A DNA stretch of 64,000 nucleotides from Marinilabiliales bacterium (GTDB lineage: Bacteria > Bacteroidota > Bacteroidia > Bacteroidales > SZUA-534): assembly GCA_003512955.1 (NCBI GenBank), contig DOTG01000026.1:158030-222029 (forward strand), read 5' to 3'. Each line of letters begins with the position of its first letter. Position 1 is the stretch's first letter. The notes below the pieces were generated by a model. The model saw nothing but the letters and a program-made list of their open reading frames with translations, was not told the origin of the DNA and did no database searches. The position numbers and the translations under genes were made by a program. This document shows positions 52,848 through 62,348 of the stretch, piece by piece.

Positions 52848-55388
52848 ATGAAAAGAAGCTACACTACATTTTTGGTTGGGTTGTTTTTGTTGCCTTTTTC
52901 CTTGTTTGGGCAAGAAATTCAGGATACCCTGCCTAAAGAAGATTTTTTAGATGATGCCCCTGAAATTGTTTTATCGGAATCGGAACTCGAAGAGAGCGAT
53001 GCTACCATTGGAACCATTTCCGGTATTTTAACCTCATCGCGCGACAGGTACCAGAGTACCGCCGGGTATCAGTTTGGTGCAACCCGGTACCGTATCAAGG
53101 GGTTTACCTCTGAGCAGGGTAGCGTTACCATTAATGGCATCCCTATGAATGACCCGGAAACAGGATGGGCATCGTTCAGCCTTTGGGGCGGATTGAACGA
53201 CGTTACCCGATATCCGGGACTAGTTGCAGGGATAGGTTTTTCGGAACATACGTACGGAAATGTGGGTGGCCTGGTTAATTATAACATGCAGGCTTCGCAA
53301 ATGCGCAAAGGAACCCGCATCACCTATTCCTACGGGAACCGCAATTATACCCATCGGGCCATGGTAACTTACAATTCCGGATTAATGAAAAACGGATGGG
53401 CTTTTTCTTTATCGGGTTCCCGCCGAATGGCACAAGAAGGTTATGTTGAAGGCACTTTTTACGATGCCTGGAGCTATTTCCTTGCGGTTGAAAAAAAAAT
53501 CAACGATAACCATAGCCTGAATTTTGTGGGTTTTGGGGCGCCACGGGAATATGGACGTGCTTCCGCTTCGACACAGGAAGCTTACGATTTGGCCGGAACC
53601 AATTATTACAATCCTAACTGGGGGTATCAAAACGGTGAAAAACGGAATGCCAACGTGGGAAAATACCACCAGCCTTTTTTTGCATTAACTCATTATTGGA
53701 AAATTTCCGATAAATCGGATTTACGGACTTCAGCCTCATACCTTTTTGGCAGAGGAGGTTCCACCTCACTGAATTGGGTAAATGGCGATGACCCACGGCC
53801 AGATTATTACAAAAACATGCCCAGTTATTACACTTGGTCAAAATACAACAATGAAGGTTATGAAGAAGCATTAGCTGATTGGCAGAGTAACGAATCACGC
53901 CGTCAATTAGACTGGAATAAGTTTTACACAACAAACCGAAACCGGCTCGATATTATTGAAAATGCTGACAATACTCCCGGAAATACTGTTATAGGGAATC
54001 GTTCCAATTACATCATCCAGGAACGCCGCAACGATAAAAAACAAATTAATTTTAATTCCATCTTTAACCAAAGCTTTGGAAATGTAATTTGGAATGTCGG
54101 CATGAATGCTTCCGTTTATAAAGGTTACCAATTTACAACTGTAGTTGATTTACTTGGTGGTGATTATTATCTGGATATAGATAAGTACATCGCACAGGAT
54201 AGTATCCCTGAAATTGGCGAGCGTTATCCTATTGAATCCCAAAATGACTTAAATAATATCAATAATGTTGTTTGCGAAGGTGAAAAATTTGGATACGATT
54301 ATGTAGCAAACATCAATAAAATAGAAGCCTTTGGCCAGATCAACTACAGTCTGCCTAAATTGGAACTAATGGCCGGGGCAAAAATAGCCAATACCACTCT
54401 TTGGCGGACGGGTAAGATGAAAAATGGAGCTCACGCCGATTCCTATGGCGATAGTGAAAAATTGAATTTTTTTGATTTTAGTATCAAAGGAGGAATCACC
54501 TTTAAAGCGGACGGAAGAAATTATATTATTCTGAATGCACTTTATCAAACCGATGCTCCCACGTTCCGGAATTCGTTTGAAACAGCTCGAACAAGTAATC
54601 GGACAGTGGATGGATTAGTTAGTCGCAAGGTTTTTGCCACAGATTTTTCTTATAATTTACGGCTTCCAACTTTTCGAACAAGAATATCTGTATTTTATTC
54701 TAAAAATAAGGATGATATATCGGTTCGTAATGTTTATATTGAGGGAAGAAGTGATGTTGGATATGGTAGTTATATATGGAAGGGTTTAGACCGTGTTCAA
54801 TATGGTTATGAATTAGGGTTGGATTGGAATATCACACCTAATTTAGAATACAATTTAGCCGCAGGAATTGGAAATTACCTTTATGCAAACCGTCCAACAA
54901 TAGAAATTGTTTCTGATAATGGGGTCACCAATGATACGGATATATCATATCTCAAAAATTACCATTTAGGTGGATATCCGCAAAGTGCCATAGCTACCGG
55001 AATGCGTTACAATGGAAAACGTTATTGGTTTGCCGGGTTTACCGTGAATTACTTTGCCGATATTTATACCGATATTTTTCCCGAAAAACATACGCTAGAC
55101 GCATTTGAAGGTTATACAACAGAACATAATAATTATGCAAAATTAACCTATCAGGAAAAACTCAAAAATGGAATGACTGTAGATTTATTTGCTGGGAAAA
55201 GCTGGAAAATAAATGATTATTATATTGCTTTAAATGCAAATGTTTCAAATGTATTTAATAACACAGATTTTGCTTTTACTGGTTTTGAACAGTATCGATT
55301 TGACAAAGAAAACCCCGACCGTTTTCCCTCAAAATATTCCTATATGTATGGCACTCAATTTTTTATCAATCTTAACCTTCGCTTTTAA
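52848..55388 (+). CDS. TonB-dependent outer-membrane receptor (no carboxypeptidase-like domain)
   Basis: 846 residues. Signal peptide (ending SLFGQ), an acidic stretch, a plug domain (~60-170; YRIKGFTSEQGSVTINGIPM, YGNVGGLVNY) and a barrel ending NLNLRF. Paralogue of the 48783 receptor: both carry W-S-Y-F-L, F-x-GFGAP/TAFGAP, Y-NPNWGYQNG-like and LLGGDYYLDI-like blocks in the same order. The front CarboxypepD_reg domain is absent, so the two have diverged in gating. The partner lipoprotein gene starts 12 bp later. Confidence 0.9.
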   Translation: MKRSYTTFLVGLFLLPFSLFGQEIQDTLPKEDFLDDAPEIVLSESELEESDATIGTISGILTSSRDRYQSTAGYQFGATRYRIKGFTSEQGSVTINGIPMNDPETGWASFSLWGGLNDVTRYPGLVAGIGFSEHTYGNVGGLVNYNMQASQMRKGTRITYSYGNRNYTHRAMVTYNSGLMKNGWAFSLSGSRRMAQEGYVEGTFYDAWSYFLAVEKKINDNHSLNFVGFGAPREYGRASASTQEAYDLAGTNYYNPNWGYQNGEKRNANVGKYHQPFFALTHYWKISDKSDLRTSASYLFGRGGSTSLNWVNGDDPRPDYYKNMPSYYTWSKYNNEGYEEALADWQSNESRRQLDWNKFYTTNRNRLDIIENADNTPGNTVIGNRSNYIIQERRNDKKQINFNSIFNQSFGNVIWNVGMNASVYKGYQFTTVVDLLGGDYYLDIDKYIAQDSIPEIGERYPIESQNDLNNINNVVCEGEKFGYDYVANINKIEAFGQINYSLPKLELMAGAKIANTTLWRTGKMKNGAHADSYGDSEKLNFFDFSIKGGITFKADGRNYIILNALYQTDAPTFRNSFETARTSNRTVDGLVSRKVFATDFSYNLRLPTFRTRISVFYSKNKDDISVRNVYIEGRSDVGYGSYIWKGLDRVQYGYELGLDWNITPNLEYNLAAGIGNYLYANRPTIEIVSDNGVTNDTDISYLKNYHLGGYPQSAIATGMRYNGKRYWFAGFTVNYFADIYTDIFPEKHTLDAFEGYTTEHNNYAKLTYQEKLKNGMTVDLFAGKSWKINDYYIALNANVSNVFNNTDFAFTGFEQYRFDKENPDRFPSKYSYMYGTQFFINLNLRF

Positions 55389-55400
55389 AAATTTACGAAT

Positions 55401-57581
55401 ATGAAAATAAATAAATTATATCAACTAATTGTTTCCATTGCCCTGCTGGTGTTTGTTGCCAGTTGTGTCGACAATGAATTTGATGCCCCTCCTGCGCAGA
55501 ACCTGCCCGATGGGCAAGCCATCACCATTGGTGAAATCTACCAACTATATAATGCCCAGGGAGGTGCTTTTAAATTTACCGATACCATGTATCTGTATGC
55601 CACTGTAATTGCCGATGAAGGGAGTGGCAATTTTTATAAGAATATTTATATTCAGGATAATAGTGGGGGTATTAATATCAAATTGCAGGAAAGTGCATCA
55701 AGTTTAAAAGTTGGTGACTCAGTAAAAATTGTGATGAATGGGTTAATTGTATCAAAGTATTCTGAAATGATGCAATTAGATTCCGTGAAACCTGCCTACG
55801 ACCTAATTGTACTTAAAAATAACGTCCCCCGTCAACCTGAAGTGGTAACCATTGACCAATTAGCCGATTTTAGTTATACCTGCAAGCTGATTCAACTGAA
55901 CGATGTTCAGTTTGCACCTGCCGATACCGCAACCACCTTCGCCAATGGTTACGAATTGGTAACCATGAACCATACATTAATGGACTGCGATAAAAATACC
56001 GTGATAGTACGAACCAGTGGTTATGCCAACTTTGCCGATGTAAATATCCCCAATGGTAAAGGAACCGTGGTTGCTGTTGTTAGCCGTTACAATACCGATG
56101 TTCAGTTATATATCCGCGATGTACGCGAAGTAAATTTAGATAGTACCCGTTGTGGTGGGGTTGTTACAGCAGCCCGTACCTTAAGCGAAGATTTCAATAC
56201 ACTGGCTAATTATGGCGATCCCAGTACATTAGATGGCTGGCAAAATTACATGAAAACCGGCACACGTGGTTGGCAAGCAAAAGAATTTAGTGGTAACATT
56301 TATGTGCAGGCATCGGGATATAATTCAGGTTTAGCTGAAATGGAAACCTGGTTGATTACCCCACCTCTTGATTTTTCAAGCGGTGATCGAGCTATTGCCT
56401 TTGAATCGGCTATTGCTTATTGGACTCACACCAGTGGCCACCCTGCAAAGGTGATGATTTCAACCGATTTTACCGGTACAAATTATACCGAAGCCACCTG
56501 GACCAATTTAAATGCCACATTGGCACAAAGCACCTCAAGTAATTATACATTTGTTGCTTCCGGCGAAACTGATTTATCAGCTTATACCGGCACGGGTTAT
56601 ATTTCATTCGTGTATGTTGGAAGTAGCACCGAATCGACTTCATTCTGTATCGATAACTTTAAATTTGGCGAAAAGGGAACACTAGGCGGTAGTGGTAATA
56701 CCGGAAGTGGGACCGGAACTTACGATGATCCTTACGATGTAGAATATGCAATTGGAAACAACTCTGGTAACGGAGTTTGGGTGAAAGGCTATTTGGTAGG
56801 TGTTATTGAAACAGTGGATGCTTCTGGGAATTCCCTTTCTACATTTGTACCAAGCTTTACAGCTCCTTTTAATACCGCCACAAACGTTATGATAGCTCAA
56901 ACTGCTTCCGAAACCGACACCAATAATTGCGTTATTGTTCAGTTGCCAAGTGGTGCTATCCGCGATGCAGTTAATTTAAATGTGAACCCAACGAACCAGG
57001 GAAAAGAAATATTACTTTACGGAAACCTGGAGACCTATTTCAGCAAACCCGGTTTAAAAACAGTTACCGGTTACTGGCTCAACGGCACAGGGATTATTCC
57101 CGAAGAACCCGATGGCTTTTTTATTGAAGAGTTTGCCACTACCTTAGGCCAGTTTACAGGATATAGCGTAAGTGGTACTCAGGTTTGGGAATGGGCAAGT
57201 TACGGAAGCGGTTGTGCCAAAATGAGTGGCTATTCAGGGGGTGCTGTTGCCAACGAAGATTGGTTGGTTTCGCCAGCCATTGATTTAACCTCGAAAACCA
57301 ATGTGGTGATGACCCTTTCTACAGCGGCAAACTATATTGATGGGTGGGATAAAATGCAGGTATTAGTATCTGATGATTATTCCGGAGATGTTGCTACTGC
57401 TACTTGGACTGAATTTTCCGGCTATACCAAACCTACCAGCTTTACTTTTGTTGATTCAGGTGAGATAAGCCTGACAGCCTTTGAGGGAAAAACCATCTAT
57501 GTAGCCTTTAAATATGTAAGTACCGGTTCGGCCGCGGCTACCTGGGAAATTGGAACAGTTGTATTAAAAGAAAAGAATTAA
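55401..57581 (+). CDS. Surface lipoprotein with DUF5689, OB-like and two choice-of-anchor J domains
   Basis: 726 residues. Lipobox FVASC (Cys22). DUF5689 region (~30-240; FYKNIYIQDNSGGINIKL, GTVVAVVSRYNTDVQLYIRD), first anchor-J jelly-roll (~245-410), an OB-like module (~430-560; GVWVKGYLVGVIETV, EILLYGNLETYFSKPGLK) and a second anchor-J jelly-roll (~570-726; NEDWLVSPAIDL, TWTEFSGYT). DUF5689 and the OB-like module are nucleic-acid-binding-type folds in general, which would suit DNA or RNA capture; that is inference. Partner of the upstream TonB receptor; terminator at 57597-57632. Confidence 0.82.
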   Translation: MKINKLYQLIVSIALLVFVASCVDNEFDAPPAQNLPDGQAITIGEIYQLYNAQGGAFKFTDTMYLYATVIADEGSGNFYKNIYIQDNSGGINIKLQESASSLKVGDSVKIVMNGLIVSKYSEMMQLDSVKPAYDLIVLKNNVPRQPEVVTIDQLADFSYTCKLIQLNDVQFAPADTATTFANGYELVTMNHTLMDCDKNTVIVRTSGYANFADVNIPNGKGTVVAVVSRYNTDVQLYIRDVREVNLDSTRCGGVVTAARTLSEDFNTLANYGDPSTLDGWQNYMKTGTRGWQAKEFSGNIYVQASGYNSGLAEMETWLITPPLDFSSGDRAIAFESAIAYWTHTSGHPAKVMISTDFTGTNYTEATWTNLNATLAQSTSSNYTFVASGETDLSAYTGTGYISFVYVGSSTESTSFCIDNFKFGEKGTLGGSGNTGSGTGTYDDPYDVEYAIGNNSGNGVWVKGYLVGVIETVDASGNSLSTFVPSFTAPFNTATNVMIAQTASETDTNNCVIVQLPSGAIRDAVNLNVNPTNQGKEILLYGNLETYFSKPGLKTVTGYWLNGTGIIPEEPDGFFIEEFATTLGQFTGYSVSGTQVWEWASYGSGCAKMSGYSGGAVANEDWLVSPAIDLTSKTNVVMTLSTAANYIDGWDKMQVLVSDDYSGDVATATWTEFSGYTKPTSFTFVDSGEISLTAFEGKTIYVAFKYVSTGSAAATWEIGTVVLKEKN

Positions 57582-57596
57582 AAATAGATATACCGA

Positions 57597-57632
57597 AAAA
57601 GGGGTGCCCAAATCATTGGGCACCCCTTTTTA
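57597..57632 (+). terminator. Strong intrinsic terminator of the right TonB-receptor operon
   Basis: 11-bp perfect stem GGGGTGCCCAA (57601-57611) / TTGGGCACCCC (57616-57626) with a 4-nt loop and T-run. Confidence 0.95.
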
Positions 57633-57654
57633 TTTCTGTCAAAATACCTTATTT

Positions 57655-57754
57655 CCGCAAGTCATGGGATGTTAATTGAACAACAATTGTTTGCCTTCTT
57701 TATGTCAAATTGAGTCACCACGTGACTTTTGACGGTTTCCCGGATGACTTGCGG
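57655..57754. repeat. 100-bp element bounded by an 11-bp inverted repeat
   Basis: CCGCAAGTCAT (57655-57665) and ATGACTTGCGG (57744-57754) are exact inverted repeats. Between them lies a small perfect hairpin AGTCAC-CAC-GTGACT (57713-57727). No coding frame. It lies between the receptor operon terminator and the kdsB stop. Confidence 0.45.
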
Positions 57755-57816
57755 ATTTTTAGGAAATACAATTCTCAACAATTTCGTTAAAAACACGGTT
57801 AGGATTTAGTTTTTCA

Positions 57817-58560
57817 TCAAATTTGCCTGAGGATATTTTCCAAATCCTCGGGGGTATCCACGCTTAATCCCTCAAAGCTGGTGATGGACGTATGGATTTT
57901 GTACCCATTTTCCAGCCAGCGCAATTGTTCCAGCGATTCAGCTACTTCAAGGGTACCTTTCTGTAATTGGCAAAGTTCAAACAAAACATTTTTTCGGTAA
58001 CCATACATGCCAATGTGCTGGTAAAAGGTTCCATGCGAAAGCCAGTTCTCAACTGATGCCCCGCGGATAAAAGGAATGCAACTGCGGCTAAAATACATGG
58101 CCTCCCCATTTTTATTAATGGTAACCTTAACCTTATTGGGATTTTGCAACACCTCCGGATCGGTAACCTGTTTAATCAGTGTAGCAATTTCGGTCTCGGG
58201 GAGTTTGAATAATTGGTCGAGTTGTTTAATTTGCTGGGGATCAATAAAAGGTTCATCGCCTTGAACATTGATAACAATATCTGCTTTTACCTGCTTCAGT
58301 TCCTCGTATTTTGTTATGGCTTCGGCACATCGGTCGGTTCCGCTGGGGTGTTTTTCCGATGTAAGCACCACATTTCCCCCAAAAGAGGTAACAGCCTGAA
58401 AAATCCGCCCGTCATCGGTGGCCACGCAAACATGGTTTAGCGCTTTTTGGGTTTGTTCATACACCCGTTGTATCATAGTTTTTCCTTTAATAGCTACCAA
58501 AGGTTTTCCGGGAAATCTTGTCGATGCATATCTGGCGGGTATTATTCCAACTGTAATCAT
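57817..58560 (-). CDS. kdsB: 3-deoxy-manno-octulosonate (Kdo) cytidylyltransferase
   Basis: 247 residues from the ATG at 58560 (MITVGIIPARYASTRFPGKPL, the usual start; an in-frame start 23 codons upstream is discounted). Nucleotidyltransferase that makes CMP-Kdo from CTP and Kdo for LPS inner core. Seen are the CTP site PARYASTRFPGKPL, VATDD, VQGDEPFIDP and the SRSCIPF region. A minus-strand -7-like TATTTTTG is at 58575-58582. No other Kdo gene adjoins it. Confidence 0.95.
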   Translation of the reverse strand: MITVGIIPARYASTRFPGKPLVAIKGKTMIQRVYEQTQKALNHVCVATDDGRIFQAVTSFGGNVVLTSEKHPSGTDRCAEAITKYEELKQVKADIVINVQGDEPFIDPQQIKQLDQLFKLPETEIATLIKQVTDPEVLQNPNKVKVTINKNGEAMYFSRSCIPFIRGASVENWLSHGTFYQHIGMYGYRKNVLFELCQLQKGTLEVAESLEQLRWLENGYKIHTSITSFEGLSVDTPEDLENILRQI

Positions 58561-58613
58561 AATGTAGTTTTTGGCAAAAATAATCATTTGTAGTTCATAT
58601 CGTCCGAAATAAT

Positions 58614-58646
58614 AAAGAACCCCGGCCATCTCTGTCGGGGTTCTTT
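58614..58646 (-). terminator. Intrinsic terminator of the ABC fusion gene
   Basis: 11-bp perfect arms AAAGAACCCCG / CGGGGTTCTTT with an 11-nt loop, followed by a T-rich stretch on the minus strand, 16 bp past the 58662 stop codon. Confidence 0.9.
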
Positions 58647-58661
58647 AAAGTTGAGCCTATT

Positions 58662-61600
58662 TTATTTTCTTTTAAAACGCGATGCAAACTCAATCATCTT
58701 CCGTAAGCCATCGGTAAGCAATAGGGCATACATGGCTAATGAGAATACCCAAATCACAATCAAGTTAAATACATAGGTGTCCATTTCTAAGCCTCCGACC
58801 CTTTTAACCGGGGAATAAAAATGAGCCCGGCCATTCCGCTTGCTGGGATCTTTGTATATGGGATCGGACAATTGAACCAGGCCTTCGCCAGTGTCATGGA
58901 TTTTATTAATCTCGTTCCGGTTCATCACCAAATCGGCCAGAAAATCGTTGTAATTCTCTTGTTTAAGCTTCACCAAAGCCTCTTTACCGCCAACACTGGT
59001 AGTTAAGTCGGCTACCTGTTGGTCAATCATGCTGATAGCTTTGTTTTGTTTGGTCTGAAAATATCTGGTCACCAGTTGAAGGTGATCCTGCAGGTCCTTA
59101 ATAACTGTTTGAGAAAGTTTACCTGATTCAATCTCGTTGGTCCGTGCAAAAACATATTTGAGTGCCGTCAGATTAAGTTTCTCGATTTCCTTTTTAAGCA
59201 GCACGATATTCTTCTCTCTAAGCTGCTCATCTGATTGGTATTGAATCTTCGATATTTTATTATTCAGGGCCGGAATCCAATACGAGGCCACATAACTGGC
59301 TTCACTTTTCTTCTTCTCCAAATAATAGAAGTGTTTTTCATACGCATTGTCTTTATATTGTTTTACGGCCATAGCCTCGTAAGCCCAGCGTGAAACCATC
59401 ATGTCACCTAAAATGGGCACATGCTCGTAGGAACTGATGGAGATATTGAGTTTTTCGAACTTGACCATGGTTCCGCTGAACAATAACTGCGGCACCACCA
59501 AAAACGGAATTAAAATGTAGATGGTTATCACCGAATCAAGAGCCGAGGAGATATTCAACCCAATCATGTTCGATGCACATGAGGCTGAAAACAGCATCAA
59601 CCAATGAGCCCAGGTTAATCCCTGAATCTCCATAATGAGATTGCCTATTAGCACAAATGAAAAAGTCTGGATGGCTGAAATAGCAAAAAGAATCAATATT
59701 TTGCTGTTCAAATAACTGAAACGGCTTAGGTTAAGGAATTTTTCCCGTTTCAGCAATTGCCGGTCACGGATAATTTCTTCGGCACTTACCGTGAGCCCTA
59801 CAAAAATAGCTACAACCACGGCCATAAACAGGTAAATGGGCACATTTTCGTTGGCACTGAAGATATAAGCTCTCGGGTTGTCGGATGTTCCTTGAATATA
59901 CTTGGTAAAATAGGCTAATATAAATGCCAGTAAAGGAGCCTCCAGGAAATTGATGAGCATGTATTGTTTGTTCGAAAGTTTCGAAAGCACATTTCTGACA
60001 GAAAAAATCCGGAACTGCTTTATCTTCCCGGGGATGGCAAAATTGTTTTTCGGTAGTTCCTTCTTTTCAGTATCTATTTTGTGTTTGCTTTCAATGTTTT
60101 TTTGATACAATTCGGCCCATTCTTCGGGAGGTGTTTTTCGTTTTCGTGTTACCCGGCCATATTCATCCACAATTTTCGATTCCAGGATTTGAAGCACCTG
60201 CTCAGGGTTAATGTTCCCGCAATGATAGCACTCCGCCTCCATAGCATTCACATGGTTGCTCATGGTTTTAAAATACACCACCGAATCTACAGGATTCCCA
60301 TAATAAACCAGGTACCCGCCCTTGTCCATGATGAGCAGCTTATCAAACATTTTAAAAATATCTGACGAAGGCTGATGGATGTTTACAATAACCAACTTCC
60401 CTTTTAGGGTAATTTCTTTTAATAGATCCATGACCATTTCAGAGTCCATACTTGAAAGCCCTGAGGTGGGTTCATCAACAAACATGACCAAAGGTTCGCG
60501 GATAAGCTCCAGTGCAATATTCAACCTTTTGCGCTGGCCGCCGCTGATGGTTTTATTGATGGGGTTCCCCACAATCAAGTCACTGGTGGCTTTCAAATCC
60601 AGATCTTCCAGGACCTTGTTTACGGCATTCTGAATCTCCTCCTCATCGTATTCTTTAAAACACAACTTGGCATTATAATATAAATTTTGATAAACGGTCA
60701 GTTCTTCGATCAATAAATCATCCTGAGGCACAAAACCAATCACGCCTTCCAGGTTTTTCTTGTCTTCATGGAGATCATACCCGTTGATAAGTATTTTACC
60801 GCTTTGGGGTTTAAGGTTTCCATTCAGGACATTAAGCAGGGTGGATTTTCCGACGCCGCTACCTCCCATAATCCCGATCAACTCTCCACCTTGTTCGCTG
60901 AAAGTGAACCGGTGGATACCATTAGGGCTGCTTTTAAACCTGAACTCGACATCTTTTGCCGAGAAAACCACTTTTTGCTCCAACATGGAGTCAATGAATT
61001 TGGCTACTATATCGCTATAATAGATAGAGCCAATCTTTGGGCTGCGGATGGCGGAACCTTTGGGCAACATGTAGGTCCGGTTGAGCATGATGGAATGCCC
61101 ATTCAGGTACAAATCGGTTTCGCCCACATAGCGGAAGGCGTAAATATTGATGGAGGGTAAGTAAAGAACTAAAATCCGTCCATCGAGTTGTTTGTATTGG
61201 ATGTGTTTAAAACCTGGGAGAGGACCGGTTTCGTTAGCATCCAAAATCAAAACATTTTCTTTGAATGGGATTTTCTCAAGCGAACCTTCTAAAATAAACG
61301 CGTGGCTATTGAGGTATTCATCGCCGGGGATATTAAAAATATCGGAAACGGTTTTCACAAAGTCGAGCTCTTTCTCGGTAATTTCTTCGCCAAAACTGAT
61401 GAACTCAAGCAACTGAAGAACCACCAATATCTTTTGTTCTTGCTGCAATTCCTCATTGATTTGCTGACAGATCCGCAATACTTTTACCGAGTTCGACGAT
61501 GTCCGTTTGCGGACCTGGGTCCCATCTTTTTGAATCATATCCCCTTGATGAATCTGGATGTATTCGTCGAACACCTCCAGATACTCCTTCACCTGAGCCA

Positions 61601-61724
61601 AGCTCAGCAGTAGCTTCAGATACGATTCAACAATGGAGCGTGACTTATCGGAAACGCCATCTTTATTCACATGGGCAATGATGGCAAAGAGTTGCATCAG
61701 GGCTTTTAAAATAGATTCGCTCAT
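58662..61724 (-). CDS. ABCG-type ATP-binding/permease fusion with TerB-like and FHA-like N-terminal domains
   Basis: 1020 residues. Order: a helical TerB-like region (~1-150; DGVSDKSRSIVESYLKLLL, GEEITEKELDFVKTVSDIF), an FHA-like beta region (~155-260; DLYLNGHSIMLNRTYMLPKG), an ABC ATPase (~270-480) with Walker A GGSGVGKST (~287), signature ISGGQRKRLN and Walker B VMFVDEPTSG, then ABC2-type membrane segments (~600-800) and a large soluble insert before the last helix. The half-transporter layout is that of ABCG/White proteins, probably acting as a dimer. Substrate unknown. Own terminator at 58614-58646. Confidence 0.85.
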   Translation of the reverse strand: MSESILKALMQLFAIIAHVNKDGVSDKSRSIVESYLKLLLSLAQVKEYLEVFDEYIQIHQGDMIQKDGTQVRKRTSSNSVKVLRICQQINEELQQEQKILVVLQLLEFISFGEEITEKELDFVKTVSDIFNIPGDEYLNSHAFILEGSLEKIPFKENVLILDANETGPLPGFKHIQYKQLDGRILVLYLPSINIYAFRYVGETDLYLNGHSIMLNRTYMLPKGSAIRSPKIGSIYYSDIVAKFIDSMLEQKVVFSAKDVEFRFKSSPNGIHRFTFSEQGGELIGIMGGSGVGKSTLLNVLNGNLKPQSGKILINGYDLHEDKKNLEGVIGFVPQDDLLIEELTVYQNLYYNAKLCFKEYDEEEIQNAVNKVLEDLDLKATSDLIVGNPINKTISGGQRKRLNIALELIREPLVMFVDEPTSGLSSMDSEMVMDLLKEITLKGKLVIVNIHQPSSDIFKMFDKLLIMDKGGYLVYYGNPVDSVVYFKTMSNHVNAMEAECYHCGNINPEQVLQILESKIVDEYGRVTRKRKTPPEEWAELYQKNIESKHKIDTEKKELPKNNFAIPGKIKQFRIFSVRNVLSKLSNKQYMLINFLEAPLLAFILAYFTKYIQGTSDNPRAYIFSANENVPIYLFMAVVVAIFVGLTVSAEEIIRDRQLLKREKFLNLSRFSYLNSKILILFAISAIQTFSFVLIGNLIMEIQGLTWAHWLMLFSASCASNMIGLNISSALDSVITIYILIPFLVVPQLLFSGTMVKFEKLNISISSYEHVPILGDMMVSRWAYEAMAVKQYKDNAYEKHFYYLEKKKSEASYVASYWIPALNNKISKIQYQSDEQLREKNIVLLKKEIEKLNLTALKYVFARTNEIESGKLSQTVIKDLQDHLQLVTRYFQTKQNKAISMIDQQVADLTTSVGGKEALVKLKQENYNDFLADLVMNRNEINKIHDTGEGLVQLSDPIYKDPSKRNGRAHFYSPVKRVGGLEMDTYVFNLIVIWVFSLAMYALLLTDGLRKMIEFASRFKRK

Positions 61725-61841
61725 AATTCAAATGGGTTTTATGAACGCTAAATTTAAGAAAAATTATGTTCGCCTCAATAGAACCGTTTTGATTAACCTG
61801 GTATTTATTTATTTTTTTACTTTTATACAGCAAATGTCAGT

Positions 61842-62339
61842 ATGGAAAAAGAGGGTATTTATTTAGGATTAGGGAGCAACCTGGGCGATAAATGGCAATT
61901 ATTGAAGCAATCAAAAGAATTGGTTTCAAAAGAGGTTGGATTTATTGTGGCCGAATCATCCGTGTATGAAACCGCCCCCTGGGGTTTTGAAAGCGAAAAT
62001 TTATTTTTAAACCAGGTCCTTTGCATACAAACCCATTTAACGCCAAATGAGATGCTGGAAAAATTGCTCCAAATAGAGATAGAACTGGGGAGGAAACGTT
62101 TCAGTCAACAATATACTTCGCGGACCATTGATTTAGATGTGCTGTTTTACAACCAAACCATCCTGGAGGAACCTGAGTTGGTTATTCCCCACCCCAAACT
62201 TCATGAACGGAAATTTGTGCTTGTTCCTTTGTCAGAAATTGCTCCGGGATTTATTCATCCCCGGTTCCACAAAACAATTAGCGAGTTGTTAATTATATGC
62301 CCCGACACTCTGGAATGCCATAAGGTAGAGGCTCCGTAA
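61842..62339 (+). CDS. folK: 2-amino-4-hydroxy-6-hydroxymethyldihydropteridine pyrophosphokinase
   Basis: 165 residues, HPPK of folate synthesis: transfers pyrophosphate from ATP to hydroxymethyl-dihydropterin. Seen are YLGLGSNLGDK (8-18), the YETAPWGFES stretch, ELGRKRF, and the catalytic TSRTIDLDVLFYN, followed by HPKLHERKFVLVPL. Divergent from the ABC fusion gene (117 bp) and convergent with upp. Confidence 0.95.
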   Translation: MEKEGIYLGLGSNLGDKWQLLKQSKELVSKEVGFIVAESSVYETAPWGFESENLFLNQVLCIQTHLTPNEMLEKLLQIEIELGRKRFSQQYTSRTIDLDVLFYNQTILEEPELVIPHPKLHERKFVLVPLSEIAPGFIHPRFHKTISELLIICPDTLECHKVEAP

Positions 62340-62348
62340 CCGACGGAC

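Noticed and set aside
53614..53934. 106-residue minus-strand frame inside the right TonB receptor gene
   Set aside because: Lies wholly antisense to a well-supported receptor; no homology-like pattern.
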